From contig VZTJ01005469.1 of NCBI GenBank assembly GCA_013397795.1, forward strand, positions 613,713-677,712: a stretch of DNA of 64,000 nt, written 5' to 3'. Below, piece after piece: positions 36,201 through 42,722 of the stretch (within the stretch, counting starts at the first letter, position 1; each line of letters begins with the position of its first letter). The notes beneath the pieces are model-generated. The model was not told the DNA's origin, searched no databases, and saw nothing but the letters and a program-made list of their open reading frames with translations. Made by a program: the position numbers and the translations under genes. This DNA comes from Orthonyx spaldingii. Its lineage: Eukaryota; Chordata; Aves; Passeriformes; Orthonychidae.

Positions 36201-39200
36201 TAAGGAATTTGGGAGATTTAACCCTTTCAGACTGGCATAACTGCATGAGGAGCCTTATTACTGGACACATATTAAGGTATGGGTCTGTGTGGATAGAAAA
36301 GAGAAGTACTCTTACTGTATTTAGTATTCATTATGGCCCTAATGTAAGGCTTTAGCGTGCCCAAGAACATCTACAGCAGGGGTGGTGTCACTGTCCCTGA
36401 ACCTAAGTCACTACCCCTGACTGAGTAGACATGGAAATTACAAAAATCAGGCACATTCTCATCTAGTTATTGGAAAAGAATATGGTTCAAGCATTTAAGA
36501 TGTATCATACATTAAAATGGTCCTTTGAATCCATCTCTGCAGCTTTCAAGCCATCTCTGTGACAGTGTCAGTTGCACACGGCACAGATTAGTTGTAGGTA
36601 CAGAGTGAGAGCAAGAGGTTCAGCAAGTTTTGTCTTTTTGCATTTATGGAAACTCCAGCCATGTGGTACATTCACACAGCCCCTCTTTTTCTGTCCCTAT
36701 GCCTGTGAATATCACCACAGCCATACACACAGCTCAGCCCTGTAAGCTTCACAGTTTCATCAGAACAGGATTGCACTGTGTCTGAAAAAATTGTTTGGCA
36801 TCCCACAATTGAGTTTATTAGTTTCATCAGTAATGATGCTTGAAGCATTCTTCAGGACCAGCCACTTCATCTATGATCCCAGCCATTTCAATCTGTCATC
36901 CCAGTTCAGACTGGCAACTGACTAGCCAGGTCACACTTCATGCAGATACAGGCACTAGCTGCTTTTTTCGTTTTGCTTTGGCATAGATAGTTCGAAGAGG
37001 GGGAAAAAAATCCCACAATTGCTTAGTGTGACACCAATTTTGCATTGCTTGTCAAGCAAGGTGCACCAGTGATCAGAAAACACAGGCTTAGTCTTTGAAG
37101 CGGAGGGCCTGTTCTGGAAGTCTAAGGAATTTTTGAGTGCTAGCACTGATCTGTCAGCATCAGGCCACAGTAAGGCTACTGGCAGAATTTAGTCACCTTG
37201 TAGTTCACAGTACATTTCACAAAAAAGATAATATTCATCTTCCTGAGCGAGTCCTCACCATTCTAAAAAACATGCAAGGTACTACAAGTTTAATGATATA
37301 GAAAAGTATTTCTTGGTGATACAAGTTAGTCCTGTGAGGTCCATGGATGCTCACTATTATTTTCTTATCCAAGCTGTCTGCACCTGTTCGACTTCACCTC
37401 TGCTGTGCAGCAGAAGAGGAAGAACCCCTGCTTCAGTCTTCTGCAGCCCCCATCCACCCTCCCAGTATAAAATTCTACTGAGGGTAGAGGGTCCAAATTT
37501 GAGACCCAGCTCAACTCTTGCTCTTATTAGAGCATGTTCTCTTAAGTACTTTTTTCACTTAGTGTAGTGGAGGTGATAGTTTTGTGAAGGTACTTAAATC
37601 ATGAACACATGGGAGTTTTGCAGATCAGCTCATAGGAGCAGTATAACTTGATTGTTGCTCTGTCCAGATGTCATCAGCTGCTTGGTATATGCTTTGTTTC
37701 TTCCCCAAAGCTTCCAGCCCTAGCCTGTTTCACCCAAAATGCCTTGTATCCAAGCTGCATTTCCTGGGTGGTCTTATGGTGTCACCTGTCTCAGCATGTT
37801 TTCACTGGCCTAGACAAAGTGCTTTTCTATGGGCAGGGCATAGATTAACTTGTTTTAGATGCTACATCTGCGAGCCTAGAGAATTCTCAAACAATCCAAT
37901 TTTTTGTAATTAAAGCATGAGCTGGTTTTGTTAGCACCACCACAGAAGTGGCCAGTGTCTGTAGATGTTACACATGAGATGCAAGCAAACAGCCCTGGCT
38001 CATTTCCCATGAACACAGAGCCTAAAAGCATCTGAAGGACTCAAGCAATTGCTCCACCCTGTCCATTTCTTTGCCATTACTCCTTATCCTATCTGGCTGC
38101 CATGGCAGTCATATTTGCTTCTCATGCCTTGTGGGTAGATCCTGCTCAACTCTGCTGATACTCCATGCAAACACCTGCAGGGGTAGTGGAGTTTCTAGTT
38201 AAACATGAATTTGTCTCTTGCACACTCTATTCTTTGCTTTCATGGGAGATAATTCTTTTTTCTGGTTCTCTTCTCCTTAGCAATATGCATTCTGCCATGT
38301 CTCAATGGAGGTCGCTGTGTGGCTCCTTACCAGTGTGACTGCCCCCTCGGATGGACTGGATCACGCTGCCATATGGGTAAAACTTCTCACCTGCATTTTT
38401 CTCACTTGTTCTCACTCTACTAGCAATACCTAGCACATTCCTCTAGGGACTCACAGAACTCCTAAGGTTCTCACAGGAAATCCCAGGCCTACAATAATGT
38501 TCCTCAAGGATTTGCTGTCTCCAGCTGTAAATGACTTTCAGACTAGTCCCTCCCTGATGAGTCTTTAAAACTCCCAGAAAAGCTTGCTCTGAAAAAGGAC
38601 AGACAGTATTCACAAAAGTACGCTTTGCAAAAGCACTGCAGAGGAGAAAGGGTTTCCAGGGAGAACAATAAAACTATTCTTCTCAATTCATGTGCAAAAT
38701 TTTAATTTTCTTCAGCAAATGCAGGTCACCTTAAATTGACAAACAAGCTGCAGGTATTATAGACGTTTTTCACCACACAACTGTCTGGTTTGGTGGATTC
38801 CCACTAATTGCTTGTGTACTGAATGAGGCAAGGGAGCAGAGCAAAGCAAGGATTTGAGGGTGATTGAGTTTAGTGGGTACGTGGTACATGGGTACCTTAC
38901 ATTAGGTATCATCTAAGTTCTCTAAACAAGTTTAATGTGCGCTTTGTTTTACTAGATCTCTTACTTGCACCTAACCAAAGGTGAGGGGCAGGGAGCACAA
39001 AAAATAGTGAGGGGTAGGAAGGGTGATTCTAGGAAGTGATTCTAGTGTCCAGGTCTGTGTCCAGACCAGTGAGTTTGTGTGAGATGAGGTTGACTGCAGT
39101 TATGGAAAATATTTGAACCTGAGTTTGGAATTTGGGGTTCCGTATCAAGACTGAACCAAATGCCAGTTTTTGAAAGACTTTTCCCTGTGAAAAGACAGCA

Positions 39201-42200
39201 AAACTCAGCAACTCAGTGATCACCAAAATGTCTTTCAATTCATTATTAAATCTTAAACACTTATGAATATTAGCTATTTAAAACAAAATATTTTACAATT
39301 TCTTCACTGTATTTATATTGTCCAGGTGCACCTTAACTGATTTTAACAGGGACTTAACATGAAAGCCCAGTTATATCTTCCTGCAAGACTTTGAAGTGGC
39401 TGATGGGGTGAGGGGGAGAAGGAATCCATGCCTCTGTTAATTACTGTTCATAGTATTTGTTTAACTGATAAGAATAGTGAGTCTGGGGGATAAACTGTGC
39501 AATACACTGCAAACCAAACCCTTCTGCAGAAAATTGAAATACCAGAGAGAACATTTTAACTCTGAGGTATTGTCTTTTGAAGGGACTCTTGCCTAACATA
39601 TAATGCATCATTTCCTCTCATATTTCATAGCTTTGCAGCTATAACAGGTGCTTGAGGAGGATAGATGGCTTCTTTGCTTTTGGGGCAGCAATTCAAATCT
39701 GTACAGGCTTGACTTGCTTTTCAGTAGCTAAAGGGAAAATTCTAGTGAACAACTGCATCTGCGTCATAAACACTGCTTGTGAAGTTTTTAAATCACTTCT
39801 TGTTTCAGCTGCTGATATTGACCTTTTGCTGTGACAGAGAAGTACTTCAGTGACATCTAAAGATGTTTTGGTCATAGGCGTCATTCCAAAATCAGAAGTA
39901 ATTTTCAACATTACCTACTTGGTGCACCTAATTGTATATGGATGATCTATCACTGTAGCCTCCTGCCATTGTTTGTTCTTGTTCGGCCCAGAGGAATTAG
40001 AGTAGTTTTTCGCATTCCTCTGATTACTCATTTCCATTTCCTGTAATTCCATAATAATCAGTACTTCTTGATGCATATTCCTTTCAAAAATACTACCCAG
40101 ATTGTGTCCTCACTAGTATCTTTAGTACTGTATATATATATTATCTGTTTTAAAGTATTCACATCTTCTAGTTTTCCTGCAATATAAATGTCTGTGTTTG
40201 AAGGACCTCATTAAGTGTATCTCTAAATTGGTTTCTTAAATTGTACAGTTCTTTACCTTTCAGTCTCAAAACTGATAGGAAGACTTGAAACTTCGACTTT
40301 TGTTTGGTTACTTGATATCCTTGGCTTAGACTGTCACACAAAAGCATGTTCAACCAGGCTCAGCATGACCTGTAAGGCAGACAAGGGTTTTTTCTCTAAT
40401 GCCCTGTTGCACCTAATCTCACCTCTTAGGGCTGTCCAGTGTTTTTCAAGACCTTACTGTAATTCTCTGCTTCCTTTCCTTATCTCCATACAGGTGCCAT
40501 TGTGTGAAGTCTTACTCCTTGCTTGCTATTGATCTGTACATAGCTTTCTGACCTTTAACTTCCTCTGCTTATGCTGTCTCTTTCTATACTTTTTTGCCAT
40601 GTCTGGTGTCTGCTTGCCCTGGCTAAGTGTTAAGCTGTCACATTCCTTTAAAAAAAAAAATCTACATTTTATTCCTATTCTCCTGTTCATGTTATGACTC
40701 TTCTTGTTCCTCCTCCTGGTTCCGCATGCATTCCTTTGTTGTCTTAATTGGAATCAAAAACAACAGATGTTTTAAGGCAGTGTGAAATTACACACTGGCT
40801 GTTTCATTCATCAGACAGCAGAAGTAGTAGAAAGAGTCAAATCACATTCAGCAGAGGTGTGCTTCTCAGGCTGCCCTTTCCATTCTTAACAGAATAAGAC
40901 AGGATGGATTTTCAGTGCCCTGCTCCTTAATCAGCCTGTTGTGGGTGTGCTCATTAATGCAAATGTGTGTGTGTGTTTGTTTGTATGCAGCTGTTTGCCG
41001 GTTGCCTTGCTTAAACGGTGGGAAGTGCATACGACCAAATCGGTGCTACTGTCCCTCTTCCTGGACTGGACATGACTGCTCTAGGTAAGTGTTGCTGATC
41101 ACTGTCCCAGAGCGAGGCTGAATCACACCCTACCGAACTTTAAATCTGAAGAATGAGCAATTAATTTTAGCATTTTGAGCATCTCTAGATTCTGTAAATC
41201 AGTAACCTTTAGATGCCTCAAGATTTATGGGCAATATGGAAAGACTTTAGAGAGTATTCTGCAAAAGAATGGCCAAATGTCTAGAAAACTCAGAAAATTG
41301 TATATTTACATGTAAGCAGACAGGCAAACCTTCAATGTTTAGACTGATTTTTCATAATATAAATGAAAGTGGAGTTTTGACATGGAATACAGAATATTCT
41401 TCAGGAAATTTTGGTGGCCTACTGTTTACTAGTGTTCATTTTGACCTGTATATACCTCAGTAGGGTCCATGTTCAAGACTAGGGCCATACAACCGTTGGT
41501 ATAAATAATAGCTCATCTTACACCCAGTATTGAGTCATGCAATCATTTAAAGAGTACAACATGGTGCCTCTGAGTTAAGTCTCAGTTCAAATCTCCTGGC
41601 AACCCTAGGGCCATGGAAACACATGGTAGCAAAAATGTTTATTCCTCAACTCACACAGGTTCCTGCTGAACACACTGGTCATTATCCTGGAGAGCTAAAT
41701 AAAAATATTAATATTTTTCAGCAGGGGACAGACAAAGCCTGTGACATTGTAATTTCTTCTGTTATTCTTTCTGGGCAGATAGTGACAGACATTACTCCCT
41801 ATCTCTCTGATCTACAGTTTATCTGAAAGCTATAGAAGAGATGCTTGACTGAGAAATTACATTGTCCAAAATGAATAGTTTTCATTTGTCAGTTATGGTT
41901 ATATATGCCTTAGTGAAACAACTTAAGTGTATTGCCAACAAACAGTATCCAGCTTTAGACTGAAATGTGTACATCTGAAAGCTGATGGTATTTCCACTCA
42001 GGACATGAAGCAGGGAAGCCCAAATCCAGCTGGTAAAATAGTCAAAAAATAATGGAGTTTATCTCGGAGGTAAAGCAAAGTTTCAGGCTATTACCAAATC
42101 AAACTCTGCTTGGCTTATTTTGTTGGCTTTTTTTGTCCAAGTCCGTAGTTCTGTGCAGCATTGGAAGTCTGAGAGAAGGTGGGTCATTAGCCCTGCAGGA

Positions 42201-42722
42201 TTGGGGTCTAGCAGCTTGTCCCTTCCAGAGATGTTTGAGAGGAAGTTTCCCAAACACAACTGGGTGGGTGAAGTGAAGACAGAAACAAGCACTGAGATCA
42301 GTTTCATATTTTAAACTTTAACCCCAGTTACTTGTGGCTCTTCATGGGGTATGACACCTTTTTGAGAATTCTAAAACAATACAGGTAAATGCTATGATAG
42401 CAGAGATTCACTGCTGCAGGTTAACAAGGTGTGATTTATAAGGGGAAGCTGAAAGGTCCTAAAGCTTTTATCAGCATGTAGGACAACATTAGGTGCAAAT
42501 TACTCTGTGATGAGCCATGACTTAAACTAAATGTCCGATATCTCTATTCCCCATGCCCAGTCTCTTCCCCACTTTGAGCTCTGGCACTCTAATCCCTGGT
42601 ATACTTTCAGACATCGCCCTCTTTTGCCTGTTGATTGTTTGGTATGTTCAGCAGACCACTGATTTTATTTTATTTGTGTTTTTTGATGCAGGAAACGGAA
42701 GGCTGGATTCTATCCCTTTTAA
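3162..42722 (+). CDS. SVEP1: SVEP1 (polydom), C-terminal 2,098 residues, 22 exons in window
   Basis: SVEP1 is a large secreted matrix protein. It is known as a ligand of integrin alpha9beta1 and of TIE1, with roles in lymphatic development and cell adhesion. In this window the joined exons encode the pentraxin C-terminus, CCP5-CCP6, a calcium-binding EGF, thirty CCP modules (CCP7-CCP36 if four lie upstream), three EGF modules and a basic tail. Each CCP shows the four-cysteine pattern with a Trp before the last Cys and an xCxxP start. The exons join to 6,297 nt with no internal stop, and every intron keeps phase with GT/AG ends. The order matches human SVEP1 from the pentraxin end onward, apart from two additional CCP modules. 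The 5' part of the gene and its promoter are outside the window. Exon boundaries are read from splice motifs and module alignment, not from transcripts. Identity as SVEP1 is near certain. Confidence 0.96.
3286..3813 (+). other. SVEP1 intron, 528 bp
   Basis: Phase-1 intron with donor gttaga and acceptor atctgcag. I see no repeat or gene inside it. A minus-strand open frame of 95 codons (3433-3720) has no recognisable product. Confidence 0.7.
3814..3984 (+). CDS. SVEP1: SVEP1 exon: CCP (sushi) module 5
   Basis: A single-module exon of 171 bp, phase 1-1. With the G carried over from the previous exon it starts ADCPSLQGSIPHL and ends GQWTRPFPRCE. The four cysteines and the Trp of a complete CCP are present (DCP, SLSCDPGF, QHCLN, RCE). 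It follows the pentraxin domain directly, as in SVEP1. Acceptor is ctgcag, donor is gaaa|gtgagt. Confidence 0.94.
3985..6074 (+). other. SVEP1 intron, 2,090 bp
   Basis: Phase-1 intron. Nothing beyond ordinary unique intronic sequence is visible on either strand; the open frames are short and lack domains. Confidence 0.7.
6075..6248 (+). CDS. SVEP1: SVEP1 exon: CCP module 6
   Basis: A single-module exon of 174 bp, phase 1-1. It encodes RISCGVPPTLENGFYSAEDF, then a core with TYHCNSGYYLLGDSRMLC and the end NGSWNSISPSCL. The NGFYSAEDFFAGSTVTY segment is typical of the SVEP1 CCP that precedes the calcium-binding EGF. Acceptor ttgcag, donor cttg|gtaata. It has an N-glycosylation sequon at NGS. Confidence 0.95.
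6249..9152 (+). other. SVEP1 intron, 2,904 bp
   Basis: Phase-1 intron. It holds a poly-T run around 8489-8501 and a perfect 22-bp palindrome at 8716-8737 (listed separately). I see no mobile element that I can name and no exon-like sequence. Confidence 0.7.
8716..8737. repeat. Perfect 22-bp palindrome in an SVEP1 intron
   Basis: The sequence from cttcctac to gtaggaag is its own reverse complement over 22 bases with no spacer (centre TTATAA). The symmetry stops at 8715/8738. It could extrude as a cruciform or bind a dimeric protein, but nothing nearby assigns a role. A 22-bp perfect palindrome is uncommon by chance in a window of this size. Confidence 0.9.
9153..9272 (+). CDS. SVEP1: SVEP1 exon: calcium-binding EGF module (EGF7)
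   Basis: A 120-bp phase 1-1 exon. With the carried-over G it reads DVDECAVGSDCDEHASCLNT, then NGSYVCTCIPPYTGGGKKC. The DVDEC start and the C-x-N-T-x-G-S-Y/F-x-C pattern are the calcium-binding consensus, including the Asn that is a hydroxylation site in this class. This is the only calcium-binding EGF in the downstream half of SVEP1. Acceptor ttgcag, donor acag|gtatgg. Confidence 0.96.
9273..10008 (+). other. SVEP1 intron, 736 bp
   Basis: Phase-1 intron between the calcium-binding EGF and CCP7. No repeat or extra exon is visible. Confidence 0.7.
10009..10185 (+). CDS. SVEP1: SVEP1 exon: CCP module 7
   Basis: A 177-bp phase 1-1 exon starting EPVKCHNPGNPEHGRLHGD, with TFSCEEGFQLTG in the core and GEWSHPVPYCE at the end. 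It is a complete four-cysteine CCP. Acceptor cctcag, donor gaag|gtgtgg. Confidence 0.95.
10186..10925 (+). other. SVEP1 intron, 740 bp
   Basis: Phase-1 intron. Its acceptor (ctttttaaag) uses AAG rather than CAG. Nothing else is recognised. Confidence 0.7.
10926..11010 (+). CDS. SVEP1: SVEP1 exon: first half of CCP module 8
   Basis: An 85-bp exon, phase 1 in and phase 2 out, too short to stand out as an open frame. It encodes AISCGAPVIPENSAIFGSN and ends KVVYR, with the Arg codon split (ag|a) just before the second half's CNDGY. Acceptor ttaaag, donor acag|gtagga. A split just before the second conserved Cys recurs at the CCP29 intron. Confidence 0.92.
11011..11324 (+). other. SVEP1 intron, 314 bp (shortest)
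   Basis: Phase-2 intron splitting CCP8. It is the shortest intron in the window. No element is visible. Confidence 0.75.
11325..11516 (+). CDS. SVEP1: SVEP1 exon: end of CCP8 and start of CCP9
   Basis: A 192-bp phase 2-2 exon. It completes CCP8 (CNDGYKLVGEKEILC, then APPSCEMV) and begins CCP9 (MCPNPQDISNGRYILSGTAY, then VSYTCDNGY). The last codon is split as ag|c after GY. Acceptor acacag, donor acag|gtaaat. Confidence 0.94.
11517..13463 (+). other. SVEP1 intron, 1,947 bp
   Basis: Phase-2 intron. No interspersed repeat or exon was recognised on either strand. Confidence 0.7.
13464..13631 (+). CDS. SVEP1: SVEP1 exon: end of CCP9 and start of CCP10
   Basis: A 168-bp phase 2-2 exon. It completes CCP9 (SLQGPSVLVCASSGNWSSTP) and starts CCP10 (VSCGSPPDIKDAAINGDNF, then SYTCKEG). 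The donor is gaagg|gtacgt, which splits the Gly codon of EGY; reading through it would give GYVD and a stop within the intron. Acceptor tctcag. Confidence 0.93.
13632..15548 (+). other. SVEP1 intron, 1,917 bp
   Basis: Phase-2 intron. AT-rich in its second half. No named repeat or gene found. Confidence 0.7.
15549..16221 (+). CDS. SVEP1: SVEP1 exon: CCP10 end, CCP11-CCP13, CCP14 start
   Basis: A 673-bp exon, phase 2 in and phase 0 out. It completes CCP10 (YTLVGPETIECLASGKWN) and contains three whole modules: CCP11 (VSCDEPPHVENASPESGHR), CCP12 (DFCEKPSTVSYSILESISK) and CCP13 (VRCGEPPHISNGYASGSNY). It opens CCP14 (VSCGEPPQLENGFIK). CCP11 and CCP12 are longer than usual and have extended last loops, a feature of SVEP1 that I recall as highly conserved. 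Acceptor ccacag, donor aag|gtacag. Open frames on the opposite strand here are shadows. Confidence 0.95.
16222..17624 (+). other. SVEP1 intron, 1,403 bp
   Basis: Phase-0 intron. The open frame of the next exon runs back into it by chance to about 17475; the acceptor tttttcag at 17617-17624 fixes the true start. Nothing else recognised. Confidence 0.75.
17625..20404 (+). CDS. SVEP1: SVEP1 giant exon: CCP14 end, CCP15-CCP28, CCP29 start
   Basis: A 2,780-bp exon, phase 0 in and phase 2 out, coding for about 926 residues. It finishes CCP14 (DTTGHFFENQAHYQC), holds fourteen whole CCP modules and opens CCP29 (LSCGPPPSIPNAEVLGN, ending QYR). Starts of the modules read LSCGKPP, TKCPEPP, VQCSAPP, VECPQPE, IQCPRPK, INCQPPQ, TDCGLPP, IECTSLS, ITCNSPT, VSCSPPP, VTCPVPL, VICGPPE, CLCPTPQ and ISCGAPP. 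CCP21 (18810-19110) is about 45 residues longer than its neighbours and carries the segment known as the integrin alpha9beta1 site in human. CCP23 and CCP25 each hold one odd cysteine. Many NGS/NGT sequons suggest N-glycosylation. Such a multi-module exon lies at the same place in the human gene. Confidence 0.97.
20405..21585 (+). other. SVEP1 intron, 1,181 bp
   Basis: Phase-2 intron splitting CCP29 directly before its second Cys. No mobile element recognised. Confidence 0.7.
21586..21811 (+). CDS. SVEP1: SVEP1 exon: end of CCP29 and start of CCP30
   Basis: A 226-bp exon, phase 2 in and phase 0 out. It completes CCP29 (CLEGYTMATEVDICTCQED, then SVQSISCCP) and starts CCP30 (RKCPLPGNITNVIALGNNF, ending GASTSTCK). 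CCP29 has two cysteines beyond the standard four, at DIC (21626-21628) and SCC (21674-21676). Acceptor ttgcag, donor aag|gtatag. Confidence 0.94.
21812..22875 (+). other. SVEP1 intron, 1,064 bp
   Basis: Phase-0 intron. It has an alternating purine-pyrimidine, AT-rich stretch at 21923-21959 (listed separately). No other element seen. Confidence 0.7.
21923..21959. repeat. Alternating AT/GC simple repeat
   Basis: A degenerate purine-pyrimidine alternation (gcatatatgtgcatgtatac, then atatatgcatatgtata) of about 37 bases. Such runs can be variable in length and can adopt non-B structure. Confidence 0.8.
22876..23031 (+). CDS. SVEP1: SVEP1 exon: end of CCP30 and start of CCP31
   Basis: A 156-bp phase 0-0 exon. 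It reads ENGVWVPPFSDDICSP to close CCP30, then VSCGTPESPEHGFVVGTKHN and DSGYELQ to open CCP31. The SCGxPESPEHGFVVG string is typical of the SVEP1 module at this place. Acceptor tttcag, donor caa|gtaagc. Confidence 0.95.
23032..24831 (+). other. SVEP1 intron, 1,800 bp
   Basis: Phase-0 intron within CCP31. Nothing recognised apart from AT-rich sequence. Confidence 0.7.
24832..24895 (+). CDS. SVEP1: SVEP1 exon: end of CCP31 (64 bp)
   Basis: A 64-bp exon, phase 0 in and phase 1 out, the smallest internal coding exon here. It encodes GDAERTCQEDKLWSGTVPVC and R, completing CCP31 with its third and fourth cysteines and Trp. It is too short to be found by open-frame length. Acceptor tttcacag, donor agaa|gtacgt. 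Confidence 0.93.
24896..25559 (+). other. SVEP1 intron, 664 bp
   Basis: Phase-1 intron. Nothing recognised. Confidence 0.7.
25560..25733 (+). CDS. SVEP1: SVEP1 exon: CCP module 32 (appears extra to human)
   Basis: A 174-bp phase 1-1 exon coding a whole CCP: RISCGPPDMIENGSVQGEEF, FYSCDPGFELQGPSRRIC and WSPSAPTCM. All four cysteines and the Trp are present, and both splice sites are good (attacag, atgc|gtaagt), so it looks functional. As I recall human SVEP1, the module equivalent to CCP31 is followed directly by the one that starts TRC, so this module has no human counterpart. It is symmetric, so gain, loss or skipping would not break the frame. Confidence 0.93.
25734..26676 (+). other. SVEP1 intron, 943 bp
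   Basis: Phase-1 intron between the two modules that seem additional. No repeat that could explain a duplication is recognised here. Confidence 0.7.
26677..26850 (+). CDS. SVEP1: SVEP1 exon: CCP module 33 (appears extra to human)
   Basis: A 174-bp phase 1-1 exon: QITCGLHPSIEKGEAISTGS, FVCNSGYHLVGPQNITC and NGSWSKPLPLCE. It is a complete CCP with two sequons (NIT, NGS). The acceptor is ctcatag, the donor gaag|gtaact. Like CCP32 it has no counterpart in human SVEP1 as I recall it. Its sequence is not close to CCP32, which argues against a recent tandem duplication. Confidence 0.93.
26851..27273 (+). other. SVEP1 intron, 423 bp
   Basis: Phase-1 intron. No features recognised. Confidence 0.7.
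27274..27447 (+). CDS. SVEP1: SVEP1 exon: CCP module 34
   Basis: A 174-bp phase 1-1 exon: ETRCKIPVSLLNGKAIYENN, AYLCERGYSLEGEPAAEC and WSNPLPLCK. It corresponds to the human module that starts TRCETP. Acceptor ttccag, donor aaac|gtgtgt; the donor is followed by a GT-rich run. Confidence 0.94.
27448..28735 (+). other. SVEP1 intron, 1,288 bp
   Basis: Phase-1 intron. Nothing recognised on either strand. Confidence 0.7.
28736..28912 (+). CDS. SVEP1: SVEP1 exon: CCP module 35
   Basis: A 177-bp phase 1-1 exon: PNPCPVPLIIPENALLSEVD, SIRCREGYQLKGQSVITC and WTPATAKCE. The NPCPVP and IPENALLSE strings match the penultimate SVEP1 CCP. Acceptor aacag, donor gaaa|gtaagt. Confidence 0.95.
28913..30253 (+). 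other. SVEP1 intron, 1,341 bp, with antisense CR1
   Basis: Phase-1 intron. About 60 percent of it (29320-30125) is a CR1 fragment, so the next acceptor lies only about 130 bp after the inserted element. Confidence 0.8.
29320..30125 (-). repeat. CR1 LINE 3' fragment (antisense, in SVEP1 intron)
   Basis: The minus strand encodes the C-terminal end of CR1 ORF2: REGIISLYSALVRSHVECC, WGPQYKKDIDLLEWVQRRAT, KMIRGMEQLSYHNRLRELGL and GDLTAAFQYLKGTY (29895 down to 29623). After this come the 3'UTR and the CR1 end near 29320-29340 (plus strand attcatgggatcacagaatg). The 5' part is missing, the usual 5' truncation of LINE copies. It is better preserved than the copy at 590-1115. The 30125 end is approximate. 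Confidence 0.92.
30254..30424 (+). CDS. SVEP1: SVEP1 exon: CCP module 36 (last CCP)
   Basis: A 171-bp phase 1-1 exon: KISCGPPAHVENALIHGSFY, TYSCYSGYMLEGPLRSIC and GTWTTPPTCK. It matches the last CCP of SVEP1 (AHVENA, YGDMITYSCYSGYMLEG) before the C-terminal EGF triplet. Acceptor is tttgtttag, donor aaag|gtaagt. Confidence 0.96.
30425..35429 (+). other. SVEP1 intron, 5,005 bp (longest complete)
   Basis: Phase-1 intron between the last CCP and the first C-terminal EGF. It holds a run of 19 A at 33486-33504 and otherwise AT-rich unique sequence. I looked for further exons and mobile elements and could support none. Confidence 0.7.
33486..33504. repeat. Poly(A)19 tract
   Basis: Nineteen uninterrupted A residues inside the long intron. 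I see no retroposed sequence attached to it, so I cannot tell whether it is a retroposon tail or a simple mononucleotide repeat. Confidence 0.9.
35430..35525 (+). CDS. SVEP1: SVEP1 exon: C-terminal EGF module 8, CpG-dense
   Basis: A 96-bp phase 1-1 exon: AVCRFPCQNGGVCERPNACS, then CPDGWMGRLCEE. It has the six-cysteine EGF spacing without a calcium-binding start. The exon has about a dozen CpG dinucleotides in 96 bp, while the introns around it are AT-rich and CpG-poor. Acceptor ttccag, donor gagc|gtacgt. Confidence 0.95.
35526..38280 (+). other. SVEP1 intron, 2,755 bp
   Basis: Phase-1 intron. No repeat or additional exon recognised. Confidence 0.7.
38281..38376 (+). CDS. SVEP1: SVEP1 exon: C-terminal EGF module 9
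   Basis: A 96-bp phase 1-1 exon: PICILPCLNGGRCVAPYQCD, then CPLGWTGSRCHM. It is a six-cysteine EGF of the type PCLNGGxCVxPxxCxCPxGWTGxxC. Acceptor ccttag, donor atgg|gtaaaa. The exon is too short to show up as an open frame. Confidence 0.95.
38377..40990 (+). other. SVEP1 intron, 2,614 bp, ending in a TG-rich tract
   Basis: Phase-1 intron. The acceptor is preceded by (TG)n and TTTG repeats (40964-40986) in place of a normal pyrimidine tract. No exon or mobile element recognised elsewhere in it. Confidence 0.7.
40964..40986 (+). promoter_or_regulatory. TG/TTTG repeat at a splice acceptor
   Basis: The sequence tgtgtgtgtgtgtttgtttg lies directly before the atgcag acceptor of the last EGF exon. 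UG-rich tracts at acceptors are known binding sites for CELF proteins and TDP-43 and can lower exon inclusion. That effect here is inference. Confidence 0.55.
40991..41084 (+). CDS. SVEP1: SVEP1 exon: C-terminal EGF module 10
   Basis: A 94-bp exon, phase 1 in and phase 2 out: AVCRLPCLNGGKCIRPNRCY, then CPSSWTGHDCSR with the Arg codon split (ag|g). This is the last EGF of SVEP1. Acceptor atgcag, donor ctag|gtaagt. Confidence 0.95.
41085..42691 (+). other. SVEP1 last intron, 1,607 bp
   Basis: Phase-2 intron. Nothing recognised beyond unique AT-rich sequence. Confidence 0.7.
42692..42722 (+). CDS. SVEP1: SVEP1 final coding exon segment and stop
   Basis: After acceptor ttgatgcag the frame reads (ag)g aaa cgg aag gct gga ttc tat ccc ttt taa, so the protein ends SRKRKAGFYPF with the stop at 42720-42722. 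Human SVEP1 as I recall it ends SRKRRTGF, so the bird tail keeps the basic RKR core and is three residues longer. Only 31 coding bases lie in this exon; the rest is 3'UTR. Confidence 0.93.
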
